From positions 18,345,001 through 18,409,000 of the forward strand of contig NC_056761.1 in the NCBI RefSeq assembly GCF_018687715.1: DNA of 64,000 bases, written 5' to 3'. Positions within the stretch are counted from its first letter, which is position 1, and every line of letters begins with the position of its first letter. Of the stretch, positions 11,291 to 22,884 are shown in pieces. Position numbers and translations under genes: made by a program. This DNA is from Carya illinoinensis. Taxonomy: Eukaryota; Streptophyta; Magnoliopsida; Fagales; Juglandaceae. The notes under the pieces are model-generated. The model did not search any database. It was not told where the DNA came from and saw nothing but the letters and a program-made list of their open reading frames with translations.

Positions 11291-11834
11291 TGTAGCGGTA
11301 AAGCCAATTTTATGGACTTTTATGGGTCAAAAATGGTGGCTAGTTGAGCTTGCATTCACACTTGCTTCCGCCATCTTCCACTTGCTTCCGCCATCTTCCA
11401 CTTGCTTCCGCTATCTTCCACCGCCACCTTTATGGGTCAAAAATGGTGGCTAGTTGACAACCTACATCAAGCTTGCGTTCACATTTGCTTCCGCCATCTT
11501 CCACCTCCTTTAACTCCTATAAATACATGTTTTTGCTTTCAGAAACCTATCCCATTTTGAAAGAAAAATTTAGAGAAAGAGAGAGAGTTTTAAAGAGAAA
11601 AATAGTGAGGTTTCTCCTATATATTGTCTCTCCTTTTATAAGAAAGAGTGAGTTTTCTCCTTTTATAAGAGAGGGTATTGTCAATTGTGCTCTCCTTATT
11701 CAAGAGAGAAATTCTTGTAATCCTTTTGCTATAAGTGAAATTCTTCTACAATTGGAGTTTCTTATTATTTCTTTTATTCTTTCTCATTTCTACTTCAGTT
11801 GTAATTGTATGCCCCGTACCACAACCTCCTAACA
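11291..11834 (+). repeat. Copia-1 3' LTR, adjoining the O-methyltransferase promoter
   Basis: Same ends and length as the 5' LTR. Its own TATA box (TATAAATA, 11518-11525) points toward the O-methyltransferase gene, whose ATG lies 183 bp past the LTR end. Read-through transcription into the gene is possible in principle. Confidence 0.93.
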
Positions 11835-11940
11835 TACATCAGTTTGCAAATTCTAGTTTCGTATTATACCAACCCTAAGTTAAACTCTATAGCTAGCCAG
11901 GATAGCTAGCTATTGTTATCGTTCGGAAACTGACTTCGAT

Positions 11941-11948
11941 TATAAATA
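11941..11948 (+). promoter_or_regulatory. Candidate TATA box of the O-methyltransferase gene
   Basis: TATAAATA lies 69 bp before the presumed ATG at 12017, a normal spacing for a plant core promoter with a short leader. Copia-1 has separated this core promoter from its original upstream sequence, which now ends at 6653. Confidence 0.6.
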
Positions 11949-12016
11949 CATGCATATTGCTTATGCTAATTATATTGATAAGGAAAGATATCAAAGAGAT
12001 AGAACAAGTCCAAAAC

Positions 12017-12599
12017 ATGGAAGTCCAAGAAGATGGAGACCATTTCATAAGCTTGCAGTTGGCTGGTTTGGCTAGCGCCCAAATGGCTCTAAGAGCTGCA
12101 ATTGATCTGAAAGTGTTCAGTATAATCGCAGATGCAAGGCCTGATGCTCATCTTTCTGCAGCAGAGATAACTTCAAAGATCCCTACAAAAGATCCAAGTT
12201 CTGCAGCATGCACTTTGGAGAGGATGCTAAGAGTTCTTGGTGCAAACTCCATCTTATCAATAGCTCGAAAGCCATTAGGAAATAATGGAGAACACGGATG
12301 CCATGAATGGACCTATGGCCTGACAAAGAAAAGCCGATGCTTAGTGAGTAGCAGTACCACCGACGAGGCAACTTTCTCAACTTCATTCATCTTACTTGTT
12401 ACTGAAAGGGAGATGCTGGAGAGCCAACGTATGATCAAGGATGCGGTGCTTGATCCTAGAAGGTCGCCATTCTACAAGGCCTATGGAGTGAACTTTTATG
12501 ACTACATGGGAGAGAAGCCAAGACTGAGACAATTGTTCAATGAGTTTCGAAGTTAGCTCCAAAGTAATTTTTGAGGATGTGTTTAAGTTTTACGGCGGC
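12017..12599 (+). pseudogene. O-methyltransferase exon 1, left part
   Basis: ATG 12017 (MEVQEDGDHFISLQLAGLA) is preferred over the in-frame ATG at 11957, because family homology starts there and 11957 lies about 10 bases after the TATA box. The part encodes the plant OMT dimerisation domain, with 'AAIDLKVFSIIADA', 'ERMLRVLGANSIL', 'YGLTKKSRCLV' and 'KDAVLDPRRSPFYKAYG'. From 12552 to 12599 the correct frame ('VSSKVIFEDVFKFYGG') is one base out of step with the upstream frame. One extra base or two missing bases therefore lie near 12541-12551, independent of the transposon. Confidence 0.92.
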
Positions 12600-12990
12600 T
12601 GTTAAAACTTTGGAGGAAAATAAAATGAGAAACACAATACTTTGCTAAAGCAAGTATGAACTGCTTTTTATTCGAATTGTGTTAATAAGTGTCTTTACAT
12701 GAGCTCCTTTTATACACATCTTAACAAAGTACAAAAGCTAGAAAGTAAGGAAAAGACCAAGTGCTTTTCTGTTACTGCTATACAAGGTTTCTTTTACACT
12801 TTACACTAATGCACTGAAACACAGAATCATCTTCACATTAAGGACAAGTTAAAGTTGTCTACTGCCTTGGTGTGCTTTCTGCTATGCAGACATTGCAGTG
12901 TGCAGGCTGTAATATCTTTTGATTTGATGCTGTTACTGTGCTTCATTAAGGTGGCTGCAGGACCTTTAGTTTGCTTTCTCAACTTTGAGA
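12600..12990 (-). repeat. Copia-2 3' LTR
   Basis: On the plus strand it runs TGTTAAAACTTTGG to CAACTTTGAGA and adjoins the purine tract at 12991. It matches the other LTR almost base for base. Confidence 0.92.
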
Positions 12991-13001
12991 CTCCCCCTAA
13001 A
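12991..13001 (-). other. Copia-2 polypurine tract
   Basis: The minus strand reads TTTAGGGGGAG directly before the LTR start TCTCAAAG. This fixes the unusual LTR terminus. Confidence 0.85.
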
Positions 13002-16000
13002 GATGGGCATAGATGTTTAAAATGCCCATCTTGGACAGTAAAAATTTGAATGGTGCACTTGCTAATGCCTTAGTAAAAATGTCAGCAAGCTGGAACTTTG
13101 AGGAAATATGCACGGGGTGAATGACCTTGGCTAACACCTTTTCTCTAACAAAATGGCAATCTAACTCAATGTGCTTGGTTCTTTCATGGAAAACAGGATT
13201 TCTTGTAATGTGAAAAGCTGACTGATTATCACAGTAAAGGATGGCAGGTTTGGTGTGTGTGATACCAAAATCTTTTAACAAAGAAATCACCCAAATCAAT
13301 TCACAACTTGTTTGAGCCAAGGCTCGATACTCTGCCTCTACAGAGGAGCGTGATATGGTGGCCTGTTTCTTTGATTTCTAGCTGACCAATGAGTTTCCAA
13401 GAAAAACACAAAATCCAATCATGGATTTCCTTGTTTCTGGGCAAGTAGCCCAGTCTGAATCGCTATATGCCTTGATGTGGAGATCAGATTGGGAAGGGAG
13501 GAGAATACCTTGACCTATAGATCCTTTTACATACCTTAAAACTCGATGCGCAGCTTGCATATGAAATTCACTTGGTCTGTCCATAAATTGGCTCAATATG
13601 CTTACTGCATAACTGATGTCAGGCCTTGTTATGGTGAGGTAAATCAGTCTGCCTATGAGCCTTCTGTAGCTTGTAGGATCTTTCAATAAGTCTGAGGGTG
13701 AGTGTGAGAGTTTGTGGTTCAACTCAATAGGTGTATTCGCAGGTTTGCACCCGAGGAGACCTGCAGAATCCAAGATTTCTAGGCTGTATTTTCTCTGACA
13801 TAAATGAACTCCAGCAGTGGACCTTGCAATTTCTATGCCCAAGAAAAATTTGAGGGTTCCAAGGTCTTTGATTCTGAATTGAGAGTGCAGATATGCTTTG
13901 ACTTGGTTGATGGCTTTGATGTTGGAACTGCCTATGATGATATCATCAACATAGACAAGTAATGCTATGAATCCTTCTTTAGTGCTTCGAGTAAAAAGGG
14001 AGTAATCAGACTTAGAATGTTGAAATCCAATAGAAATAAGGGATTCTGAAAATTTTGAGTGCCATTGCCTAGAAGCTTGCTTGAGTCCATAAAGAGATTT
14101 GTGGAGCTTGCAAACCATTTTTCCCTTTGCTGTAGACTCCCCCTTACTGTGATAACCAGGAGGCATTTCAATGTATATTTCTTGATCCAATGTTCCATGA
14201 AGGAAAGTATTATGGACATCTAATTGGGAGAGGTGCCAATTGAGGGCAGCAGCCAAGGCAAGGAAGATTCGGACAGTTGTAAGCTTGGCAACTGGACTAA
14301 AGGTTTCTTGATAATCAAACCCCTCTCTTTGGGTGTATCTCTTTGCCACTAATCGAGCTTTATGTCTCTCTATGGATCCATCAGATTTAAGCTTGATTTT
14401 ATACACATATTTGCACCCTACTGCCTTCTTTCCTTCTGGCAGCTTAGTCAAAGTCCAGGTTCCATTGTCCTCTAAGGCTTTCAACTCAGCATTCATGGCA
14501 TCTTGCTAATGTTTTGACTTGACAGCTTCTTGATAAGATTGAGGTTCTTGAAGAAGAGAGATTGAGAAAGCAAATGATTTGTATTTGGGAGATAGATTGG
14601 AATAGGTGAGATATTTGTGTAAAGGGTGTGAGATAGACTTGGTATGAGCTAGTTGGCAGTGATAGTCATGAAGGTAAGCAGGGGGGTTTCGTGATCTGTC
14701 AGATCTTCTAAGATGGACAGGTGAGGTGCTTGGAGAGGAAGGTGAGGAAGGGATATCTAGGTGCTGTTCAATGTTTGGTGAATGGGGATTAGTGTTGAGA
14801 GTTAGAGTTGAGGGATCAAGGCTTTGGTGTGTGAAGGTTGAGAGTGTTGGTTCTGGTATGGGAACTGGGAGAACCAGATTTTGAGTTGGAGCTATGGGTT
14901 CAACAACTTGTTTTTGAAATAGAAAAATTGATTCATAGAAGACTACATCCCTTGAGACAAGGCATGTATGATCCTGAAGGTCATAGACTTTATAGCCTTT
15001 AATTCCAGGAGGATAGCCTATGAATATACACTTTCTTGCTTAAGGGTCTAGTTTTCCTCTATTGTTCTTCACAGTAGAGACAAAACATAGGCATCCAAAG
15101 ACTTTTAGGTGGGAATATGATGGAATGGATGAGAAGAAGGTCTCATATGGGGATTTGTTGTTAAGCACAGGGGTTGGGATTTTGTTAATGATATGTGCTG
15201 CTGTTAATACAACATCCCCCCAGAACTTTAATGGAAGGGATGCTTGAGAAAGAAGGGATCTAGTAGTGGAGAGGAGGTGTTGATGCTTTCTTTCTACTAC
15301 CCCATTCTGTTGAGGGGTGTATATGCAAGTCTTTTAGTGTATGATGCCATGTGAGTTATAAAAGTCTATCATTTGAAATTCCAACCCATTATCAGATCTC
15401 ACTTGTTTGATTTTAGCATTAAATTAAGTTTCACACATGTGAATGAAGTTTTGTAGAATGGTCCTGGTTTCTGATTTGAACTTCATTAGGTAGACCCAAG
15501 TTACTCGAGTTTTGTCATCCACTATGGTTAGGAAATATTGGTGACCTTGAATGGATGGTTGAGAATAGGGTCCCCATATATCACAGTGAATTAACTCAAG
15601 AGGAAAAGATGTAGAAATGGTGCTCAATGGGAATGACTTTCTTTTCTGTTTTGCTAAATGACAGATTGTGCATTGTATGTTGCCATTGCATTTTACATTT
15701 GAGTCATGAGATTGAATGATATTCATCCTTTGGTGAGGTACATGTCCTAATCTAAAATGCCACAAATCAAAATCTAGTGATTGGTTACAGCTTGAGTCTT
15801 CATTGTGAGGGAGGTGGATGTTTTGGTTTGTTGAGGTGCTTTGAACAGCATGGCATGAAGGGGTTTCAGGCTTGAGAAAATAGAGGCTGTTTGATACTTC
15901 AGCAAGACCAATCGTCATCCATGAAGATAGGTCCTGCATGAAGCAAAATTTTTGGAGAAAAATGAGACATATAGGGGAATCCTGGGTCAGCTTGCTAGCA

Positions 16001-16347
16001 GATATGAGGTTAAAGCTGAAACTAGGCACATATAGAACATCATTTAAAATGAGTTTGTCTGAGACTTTGCAGGTACCAATGTGTGTGACTTCAGCATAGG
16101 TTTTGTTTGGGAGGTGAACTCGAGTTGGTTTCTTAGAGGTGACATTAGTGAGTAATGAAATGAAGCAGACCATATGGTCTGTAGCCCCAGTGTCCAGGAT
16201 CCAATGTGTGTGTGAGTTTTGATTGTGATTTGCAGAAGAATCAAGACATGTTTGTGGAGAAATTTCACTAATAGTTTGAGGGATTATACCTGCCATGTTG
16301 GAAGAGTGGTGAGTGAGTCTGGGCATTTGTGGAGGTTGAAAAGTCAT
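12994..16347 (-). pseudogene. Copia-2 protease-integrase-RT-RNase H, multiple stops
   Basis: Reading leftwards: protease 'WILDTGATDHMV' near 16200; integrase zinc motif 'LWHFRLGHVPHQRM...CTICHLAKQ' (from about 15780) and core 'VRSDNGLEF', 'YTPQQNGVVERKHQHL'; RT 14496-13378 with '[10 protein letters not shown]' and '[13 protein letters not shown]'; RNase H 13320-12997 with 'CDNQSAFHITRNPVFHERT' and the end 'LADIFTKAL'. All pieces share one frame. Stops at about 15421, 15340, 15042, 14506 and 13379 interrupt it. Catalytic residues seen in protease and RT are intact. Not translatable as a whole. Confidence 0.92.
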
Positions 16348-17404
16348 TGCTGAGTGGGTTGATTGGTGAGTTTCTTTCCTTCAAGTTGAGCTGAGAAGTT
16401 TGAGCATTGACAAGAGTTGCAATTTGCTGAATTTGTGCTTCAGTCAAGGGAAGCTGTGGAGTCTTTGAGGTGCTGCTCTCATGTTCCTGAGTAGTAACTT
16501 GGTTCACTGAGAGATTTCCAGGTGAATATCCTTGCTTAGACTTGGTGAACTTGAAGTTGGGTGGGAATCCAACTAGTCGATAGCATTTCTCCTTTGTGTG
16601 GCCCATCTTCCCACAATGGTAACAAGTGACTTCTAACTTTTCTTTCTTCTTGTTCTGGCCATGATAAACAGCCAATACAGAGGACTCATTTAGAGGCAAT
16701 GCAAAGGTCCTAGCTTGCCTTTGACTTTCTTCCTACAAAACCAAGGAAAAAACTCTGTCTAGTGAGGGTATAGGACTCATGAGGATGATTTGTCCTCGAA
16801 TGGCATCATAGGTATCATTGAGTCCCATTAGGAACTTGAAAACTGTATCTGTTTGTTGAATTTCACCAACGGTATCCAATGTTTTGCAGGTGCATAGACC
16901 ACATGAGCAGTGTGGCAAAGGCCTGTAGTTGTGTAGTTCTTCCCACACTGCATTGAGTTGTGTGAAGTAGTCACTCACAGGTTGTGTTCCTTGAGTAATG
17001 GATCCCAGTTGCTGCTGCAGCTGATATATGCGCACATTATCAGGTTGTGCAAATCTAGCCTTAAGTTTTTCCCAAACTTCTTTGGCTGAGCTGACATAAA
17101 GTACATTCGATGCAATTTCTTTTGAAATGGAATTCAAGATCCATGGAAGGATCAAGTTATTGCATCGAAGCCATGGCACATAAAGGGTGTTGTTGAGTTG
17201 AGGGGTCTCAATGGTCCCATCTAGAAAACTGAGTTTATTTTTGATTGAAATAGCTAGAGTGAATGATCGGTTCCAAGAAAGATAATTTGGTCCCGTGAGA
17301 TGAGGTGTGACCACCACATTATTTGCATTGTCACTGTGGTGTAACAAAAATGGGCTATTAGGATCTTCAGATGGAGAATTGTGATGTGGTGCTGCCTCAG
17401 CCAT
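16268..17404 (-). pseudogene. Copia-2 gag with zinc knuckle, one in-frame stop
   Basis: ATG at 17404 (MAEAAPHHNSPSEDPN) starts a Gag of the copia UBN2 type with 'LTGPNYLSWNRSFTLAIS' and the zinc knuckle 'CYHCGKMGHTKEKC' near 16620. A TAG at 16733-16735 splits it. Gag ends in its frame at 16268 while protease continues in another frame (16347 onward), so a one-base shift separates them. This is probably a mutation, since copia elements normally use one frame; a programmed shift cannot be excluded. Confidence 0.88.
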
Positions 17405-17494
17405 AGGAGCAATGAATTACAGATGAAGTGAAGCAGAAAAAAGAGAGAGAAGATGATTGAATGATAAGGTGATAAGAGTAGCAGGTTCAGACCT

Positions 17495-17506
17495 GCTCTG
17501 ATACCA
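17495..17506 (-). other. Copia-2 primer binding site (initiator Met tRNA)
   Basis: The minus strand reads TGGTATCAGAGC directly after the 5' LTR end ...TAACA. Confidence 0.93.
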
Positions 17507-18042
<536 letters not shown>

Positions 18043-18287
18043 TAGGCCTTTGAGTTCTTACAAGTTGGTTTGTAAATACGTCACTTATTGCGGGACTCAT
18101 TATCAGTTACTAAAAGATAAAAAATGCTATATATTTTTAGCTTGGTTGATCATGTGGAGTATGTACGTATGCGCTGTGTGTGCCCATAAGCGAATTTGAG
18201 ACAGATTTTTTCTTGAACCAAAATACATAGGACTTGCGAAAGATATACAACATCATGTTGATCGTGGGTAATGATACAAACATTTTA

Positions 18288-18463
18288 GAGTAATTCTACA
18301 TATAACTGTGGAGTGTGTAAACGTCGTGTAATCGCTTTAAAAAAAGTGAGATCCATAAATAAAAAATTTATTTTTTTATGTGGGTCTCATATTTTTTTTT
18401 TTCACTTTTTTCTATGTGATTATGCGACGATTACATAATTCACAGTTATAAATATCTTTTCTC
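18288..18463. mobile_element. MITE-A: 176-bp inverted-repeat element in an O-methyltransferase intron
   Basis: It starts GAGTAATTCTACATATAACTG and ends in its imperfect reverse complement 'CACAGTTATAAATATCTTTTCTC'. The arms pair over about 75 bp, including 'AAAAAAAGTGAGATCC' against 'GTGGGTCTCAT...TTCACTTTTTT'. No open frame is present. Such foldback elements are common in introns of woody eudicots. The target duplication is unclear, so the superfamily is not assigned. Confidence 0.75.
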
Positions 18464-18809
18464 AATATTTTATATCACTAGGGACAAAGAAACAATTAGC
18501 TAGCTCCTTCTCTCTAATTTCATATCAGTATGTAGGCGAGAACATGTATACTAGTCAATCTAAATATACATGAGAATTTTCTAATTAATACATGAACATG
18601 GTACTCATGTCTAATACAATTTTCTATGATATGTTCTATGATATGATACCAAGTATAAATTATTCATCGCGTGCCAGTTATTTGGTATGTTAATTTCTCG
18701 TTCAAAAGATCTAGCTAGTCACAACATTCACAGTTAATCATGTCTAGTACTTCTTACGTAAGCACGTACGATAATCAACTCGAAATATTATTCATTTAAT
18801 TGTCTGCAG

Positions 18810-18874
18810 GTGTAAAGCACGTGGCTGGAGATATGTTCAAATCAATCCCAAATGTCCAAACAATTTTATTGAAG
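18810..18874 (+). pseudogene. O-methyltransferase exon 2
   Basis: The acceptor TGTCTGCAG precedes 18810, and the 65-nt exon encodes 'VKHVAGDMFKSIPNVQTILLK'. It completes the glycine codon begun at 18040 and ends at donor AAG|GTTTCC in phase 0. The acidic residue after 'VAG' matches the SAM-contact GGDMF motif of the family. Confidence 0.9.
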
Positions 18875-19263
18875 GTTTCCTTCTCATTCTGCTACGAATT
18901 CTTTTTTTTTCTTTTTTTTTAAGGTATCCTTTTATTCATGAATTCTTGGGGCCATATGGTAATTAATTCAAATTAGAGGGCAAGGCCGGACCCAGTATGC
19001 ATGATGTCTTGGGAACTTGTAGTATGGTCTTTGAAACTGGAAGAATTAATAACGAAAACCAGGGATCCCAAAGCCGCAATTGAGGTACAAAAAATCATGT
19101 ATATATAAATGAATAAATAAATAGGGAAAATGCATGAAATTTGAGTAGTATATATATACGTACATACGTGATCATAATATATATGAATTAAGTATATATA
19201 AATACTTCCCTATAATAATGCAAGATTGCAAAAATCTGTGCATTTTGATTTCTACGTGAGCAG

Positions 19264-19563
19264 TGGATACTCCACAACTGGGATGATGAGCATTGCAGGA
19301 AGTTGTTGATAAATTGCTGGGAAGCATTACCAAGAGATGGAAAGGTGATAATCGTGGAAATGGCAATCTGTGAAGCATTGGGAAACAATCTCGAGGCAAC
19401 GGACGTTCTTATTCAAGACTACTTTATGATGCTCCTAATGAATGGAGGTAAAGAGCGAACACTGGCAGAATTCGAGGATCTGGGAAAAGCTTTAGGGTTT
19501 ACTAAAATTAAGATCTTCCCAATGCCTCATTGGTCAATTCATGTTATAGAGTTTCATAAGTAA
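19264..19563 (+). pseudogene. O-methyltransferase exon 3 (catalytic region, C-terminus)
   Basis: The acceptor GTGAGCAG precedes 19264. The 100 codons encode 'WILHNWDDEHCRKLLINC' with the catalytic-base His (in 'ILHNW'), the family block 'NGGKERTLAEFEDLGKALGF', and the end 'WSIHVIEFHK' followed by TAA at 19561-19563. No stop or shift is seen in this exon. Confidence 0.92.
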
Positions 19564-19598
19564 TTAAGAGTACTCGTGTGTGAGTCTCAATCTGCCAG

Positions 19599-19624
19599 AA
19601 TAAAACGAAATGGTTGAGAATAAA
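19599..19624 (+). terminator. Candidate polyadenylation signals of the O-methyltransferase gene
   Basis: Two AATAAA hexamers (19599-19604 and 19619-19624) lie 36-60 bp past the stop codon, as expected for a short plant 3' UTR. LINE-B sits 142 bp further on. Confidence 0.5.
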
Positions 19625-19765
19625 ATTTAAAGCAATTGGAGAGCAAACAAAAACAAAAGGAAGACCTATTGTACCTTAATTTCGTGCTTTAATTTCTGTA
19701 TAATAAAAATATAACTTTCCATTGCTTTGTATGTTTCTCCTTAGTTTAATTTATAACATATTTCT

Positions 19766-21548
19766 TCTTACACCATGGGGATGTTTCTTCTTCCTTTGTC
19801 CATCTCTAACAAGCTGAATCGAATGCTCAGAAAGATCTAGTGGGGATTTGATGAGGAGACCTCAAAAATACAATGGGTCAATTGGGACAAGATCAGCACT
19901 GAAAAGGGCTCAGGAGGCCTTAGCTTCAGAGATTTGAGGCTATTCAATTTAGCTTTACTTTCCAAACAAGGGTGGCGTATTATACAAAATCCATCCTCCC
20001 TGATGGCCAAGGTTCTTAAGCAGAAGTATTTTAGTAGAGTGGATTTCACAGAAGCATAGATGGGATCAAGGCCTTCCTTTGTATGGAGAAGTATCAAGGC
20101 TGGAGCAAATCTGTTAAAGAAGGGTCTCATGTGGAGGATTGGGAATGGATCCAAAGTGAATATATGGTCTGACATATGGTTACCTCATTCACATAATCAC
20201 ATGGTACTATCAACCCGAGATGAAGACCGTTGGTGTGAAAAAGTCAGTGACCTCATAGATCCCCAAAGACTGGAATGGGAAGACTCTCTTCTCCATGAAT
20301 TATTCAACCAACACGAAGTTGAGAACATTAAAACCATACCTTTAAGTATAGGGGGAAGGGAAGACAGGTTGGTGTGGGAATTTACCAACAATGGCTTATA
20401 CACAGTTAAGAGTGGATACAATTTCATTAAAGAGCTAGACAGAGAAATGGAAGGGGAGACATCAGATAGAAACAAGAATAAGCTGTTTTGGAAGGCCATC
20501 TGGAAATTGGATACAACTCCCCAAACAAAGATGTTCTTATGGCTAGCCTGCAATGAGGCCCTTCCCACCCAGGCCAATCTGAAAAAAAGAAAGATTGTGG
20601 AAGACAACACATGTTTGATATGTTTGCAGGAGGCAGAAACCTCAGGACATGCTCTATGGGGGTGTAGTGCAGCCAACGATGTGTGGAATCAAGGGGGAAA
20701 AAAGGTGCAAAAGATGTCTCATCACAGTGACTTCTTCTTCGATATCTGGTCCTTTATGGTAGCTTCCTTAGAACCATTAGACCTTTCGGAGATGGCCATT
20801 ACTGCAAGAAGAATATGGACTAGAAGGAACGAGTTCATTCATGGAAAGGGTTTCACACATCCCACGTGTGTGTATCAACAGGCAAAAACAGAAATGACAG
20901 CCTATATGGAGGCACTCAAAGAACCAACAAATCCCAATGGCAATGCCCCAGCAAGGAACCTCACTTGGTCAAGACCTGATGCTGAAGGATCCAAAGTCAA
21001 CTGGGACTCAGCTGTTAACTCAAGGGAAGGAAAAGTAGGCATAGGAGTTCTTGTCAGAGATCATCAAGGTTGGGTCATTGGAGCTCTTCGTGCAAACAGG
21101 CCCCTTAAAGGATCTCCCTTTGATGCTGAAGCATATGGTGTACTCTTAACAGCAGTCTTCTGTAGAGAGCTTGGCCTGAAAAGCATCTACTTGGAAGGGG
21201 ATGCAAAACAAGTGGTGGACCTGTTGAAGATGCAAAACAAGCTGAACTGGAGCCTAGGTGGATGCCTCATTGGAGATGCAAGACAACTTCTCAATGACTA
21301 CAGCCTCTGGTCTGTATCACATGTTCCTCGAGAGGCTAACTCAGCAGCTCACTATCTAGCGAGAGATGCACTGTCATGCTCTGAGGATCTTTATGATATA
21401 GAAGTGTGTCCATCATGTATCAGTACTATAGTTACCAAGGAAATGTTGTATACTCTCTAGCTTGGATTGTCTATTTCATGCTAACTTGGGTGTATTTGGT
21501 AACTGTTTTATTAATGAGATCAGGTTTTCTCTTCAAAAAAAAAAAAAA
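19766..21548 (+). mobile_element. LINE-B: 5'-truncated L1-type element with 17-bp target duplication
   Basis: The 1.8-kb insert contains the C-terminal third of a plant LINE ORF2 and ends in an A tail (about 21535-21548). The 17-bp ATTTATAACATATTTCT occurs at 19749-19765 and again at 21549-21565, the hallmark of target-primed reverse transcription. It lies 3' of the O-methyltransferase polyadenylation signals in the same orientation. Confidence 0.93.
19768..21460 (+). pseudogene. LINE-B ORF2 C-terminus: connector, zf-RVT and RNase H domains
   Basis: The frame runs from the 5' truncation to TAG at 21458-21460, interrupted by TAG near 19838 and 20057; the last 1.4 kb (20060 on) is open. Order: 'GSGGLSFRDLRLFNLALLSK', 'WRIGNGSKVNIWSDIWLP', the zf-RVT block 'KLFWKAIWKLDTTPQTKMFL' with 'CLICLQEAETSGHALWGC', and RNase H with 'GIGVLVRDHQGWVIGALRA', 'PFDAEAYGVLLTAV' (second acid), 'LEGDAKQVVDLL' (third acid) and 'VSHVPREANSAAHYLARDAL'. 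The first RNase H acid lies in 'VNWDSAVN'. The RT itself is lost, so it cannot move on its own. Confidence 0.9.
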
Positions 21549-21565
21549 ATTTATAACATATTTCT

Positions 21566-22014
21566 CTTTTGTTTTATATTAAATTTCTGTATATATAAGA
21601 TGTCGATCGATCCATCTAGAATAATGAGACATCACTCAAGATATGTTTACGATAGTATAGGTAGGCTTAATGTTGCCCACAACATATTTAAAAAAGAAAA
21701 ATGATTTAGTCATAAAGAAATTTTACAAAAATAAACTCATAAACTGAGATATCTTGATATGATAAGATTGTAAAGCTACTTATATTACAAAGTATATCTA
21801 AAGTATTATATGAAGCCATGTTAGTTTGTAAGTGTGCTTTTGTGAGATCTCTTTATAACTGTAATACTTTTTTTTTACAAATTTGTTGTCAATCATCTCG
21901 TTTTATTGCCAACGAGATCATGTAGATTGCAACGTAAACATAAGATACTTGATACTCTCTTTTCTTTTTTTGGGCTTCAACAGTAAGGAAACTGTACAAA
22001 TTAGTTATATGCAT
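21566..22014. other. AT-rich spacer, no gene seen
   Basis: No coding signal, LTR end or foldback element was recognised. A short stretch at about 21612-21645 loosely resembles 34515-34545, which may mean a shared unknown repeat. Confidence 0.4.
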
Positions 22015-22161
22015 TGTAACACCCTACTCCCCACAGTTATATGCTACAATACATATAAATTACTACTAATCTTGATTTAAAAATTTTTTTCTTTATTATG
22101 AAAGAAGTGCCATGTACAAAGATTTTATAAATAAAATTATTCTTTATAAAATATTGAGACC

Positions 22162-22200
<39 letters not shown>

Positions 22201-22760
22201 TATTAAATTTATTGAAATTTGTGCTATAAAAATCATAACTTAAAATCTCTGTTCATAATCTAAGCCACTTTCACGCCTCTCTAGACAAAGTCTAGTCCCA
22301 TAACTCTGCTTTCATAAATATTCTAACCTGTGGTGGTTTAAAAACATAAAATAACTAAAATGAGTAGAAAACTTAGTAACATTCATCATAACATAAACAT
22401 ACTTAATATAAAGTTTTTCATAAAACTTTTCATGCTGAGAATTAAAATCACGACTGTACATAAATATGCTGATGACATGCATGACTTGAAAATATTTTTA
22501 GTATATTGGTTGATCTGAATTATCTGACTTGTTTGACTAACCAACACACTTAACTCTATGTGCAAGGTTGTGCACTAGTCCGACATCTTGTGGCCACAAG
22601 GGGAACCACTGATATGATCTAATAAAATACTATGGTGGATCATGCTTGAGTCTGTGGCTTGCATATCCACCTTGACTCAATTGGTATTATGCATCTAAAT
22701 GACCATTTGATTTATCTGTTCTTTCTCATACACTTTATATTATGAAAACTTACGTGTCTT
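22015..22760. mobile_element. LTR-like remnant starting TGTAACACCC
   Basis: The start TGTAACACCCTACTCC is the terminus found on many large plant Ty3/gypsy LTRs. The later block near 22560-22700 ('GTGCAAGGTTGTGCACTAG', 'GGAACCACTGATATGATC') has the look of such LTRs. No matching 3' end or target duplication was found and the region runs into LINE-C, so I treat it as a truncated solo LTR. The assignment rests on pattern memory. Confidence 0.45.
22165..22197. repeat. (GA)n microsatellite
   Basis: About 16 uninterrupted AG units inside the LTR-like remnant. Confidence 0.95.
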
Positions 22761-22884
22761 AACGTGAGATGAATAATACAAACATAACTATAATGAGGAA
22801 TGAAACATGATCATGAGTTATGATGAATGATGTTCTTGTAGACATCACAACATGTGTGATATATAAACATGTGTGATACATAAA

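Larger units (their letters stand above)
6659..11834 (+). mobile_element. Copia-1: full-length Ty1/copia LTR retrotransposon
   Basis: Two LTRs of 544 bp (6659-7202, 11291-11834) flank an internal region with an initiator-Met primer site, one gag-pol frame and a purine tract. The ends are TG...CA, and a perfect 5-bp duplication (tacat at 6654-6658 and 11835-11839) brackets it. Domain order is Gag, zinc knuckle, protease, integrase, reverse transcriptase, RNase H, so it is copia. By general resemblance it is closest to the TNT1/Tork group (moderate certainty). The LTRs differ by several substitutions and small indels, so the insertion is not very recent. Two in-frame stops make it non-autonomous. 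It sits about 100 bp upstream of the O-methyltransferase TATA box. Confidence 0.95.

Noticed and set aside
12855..13049. Plus-strand frame shared with 17761-17895
   Set aside because: It is Copia-2 LTR sequence read antisense; only the part from 17902 on is O-methyltransferase.
16268..16347. Programmed frameshift between Gag and protease in Copia-2
   Set aside because: Copia elements normally use one frame and this copy has other lesions, so a mutation is the simpler reading; no known slippery motif was seen.
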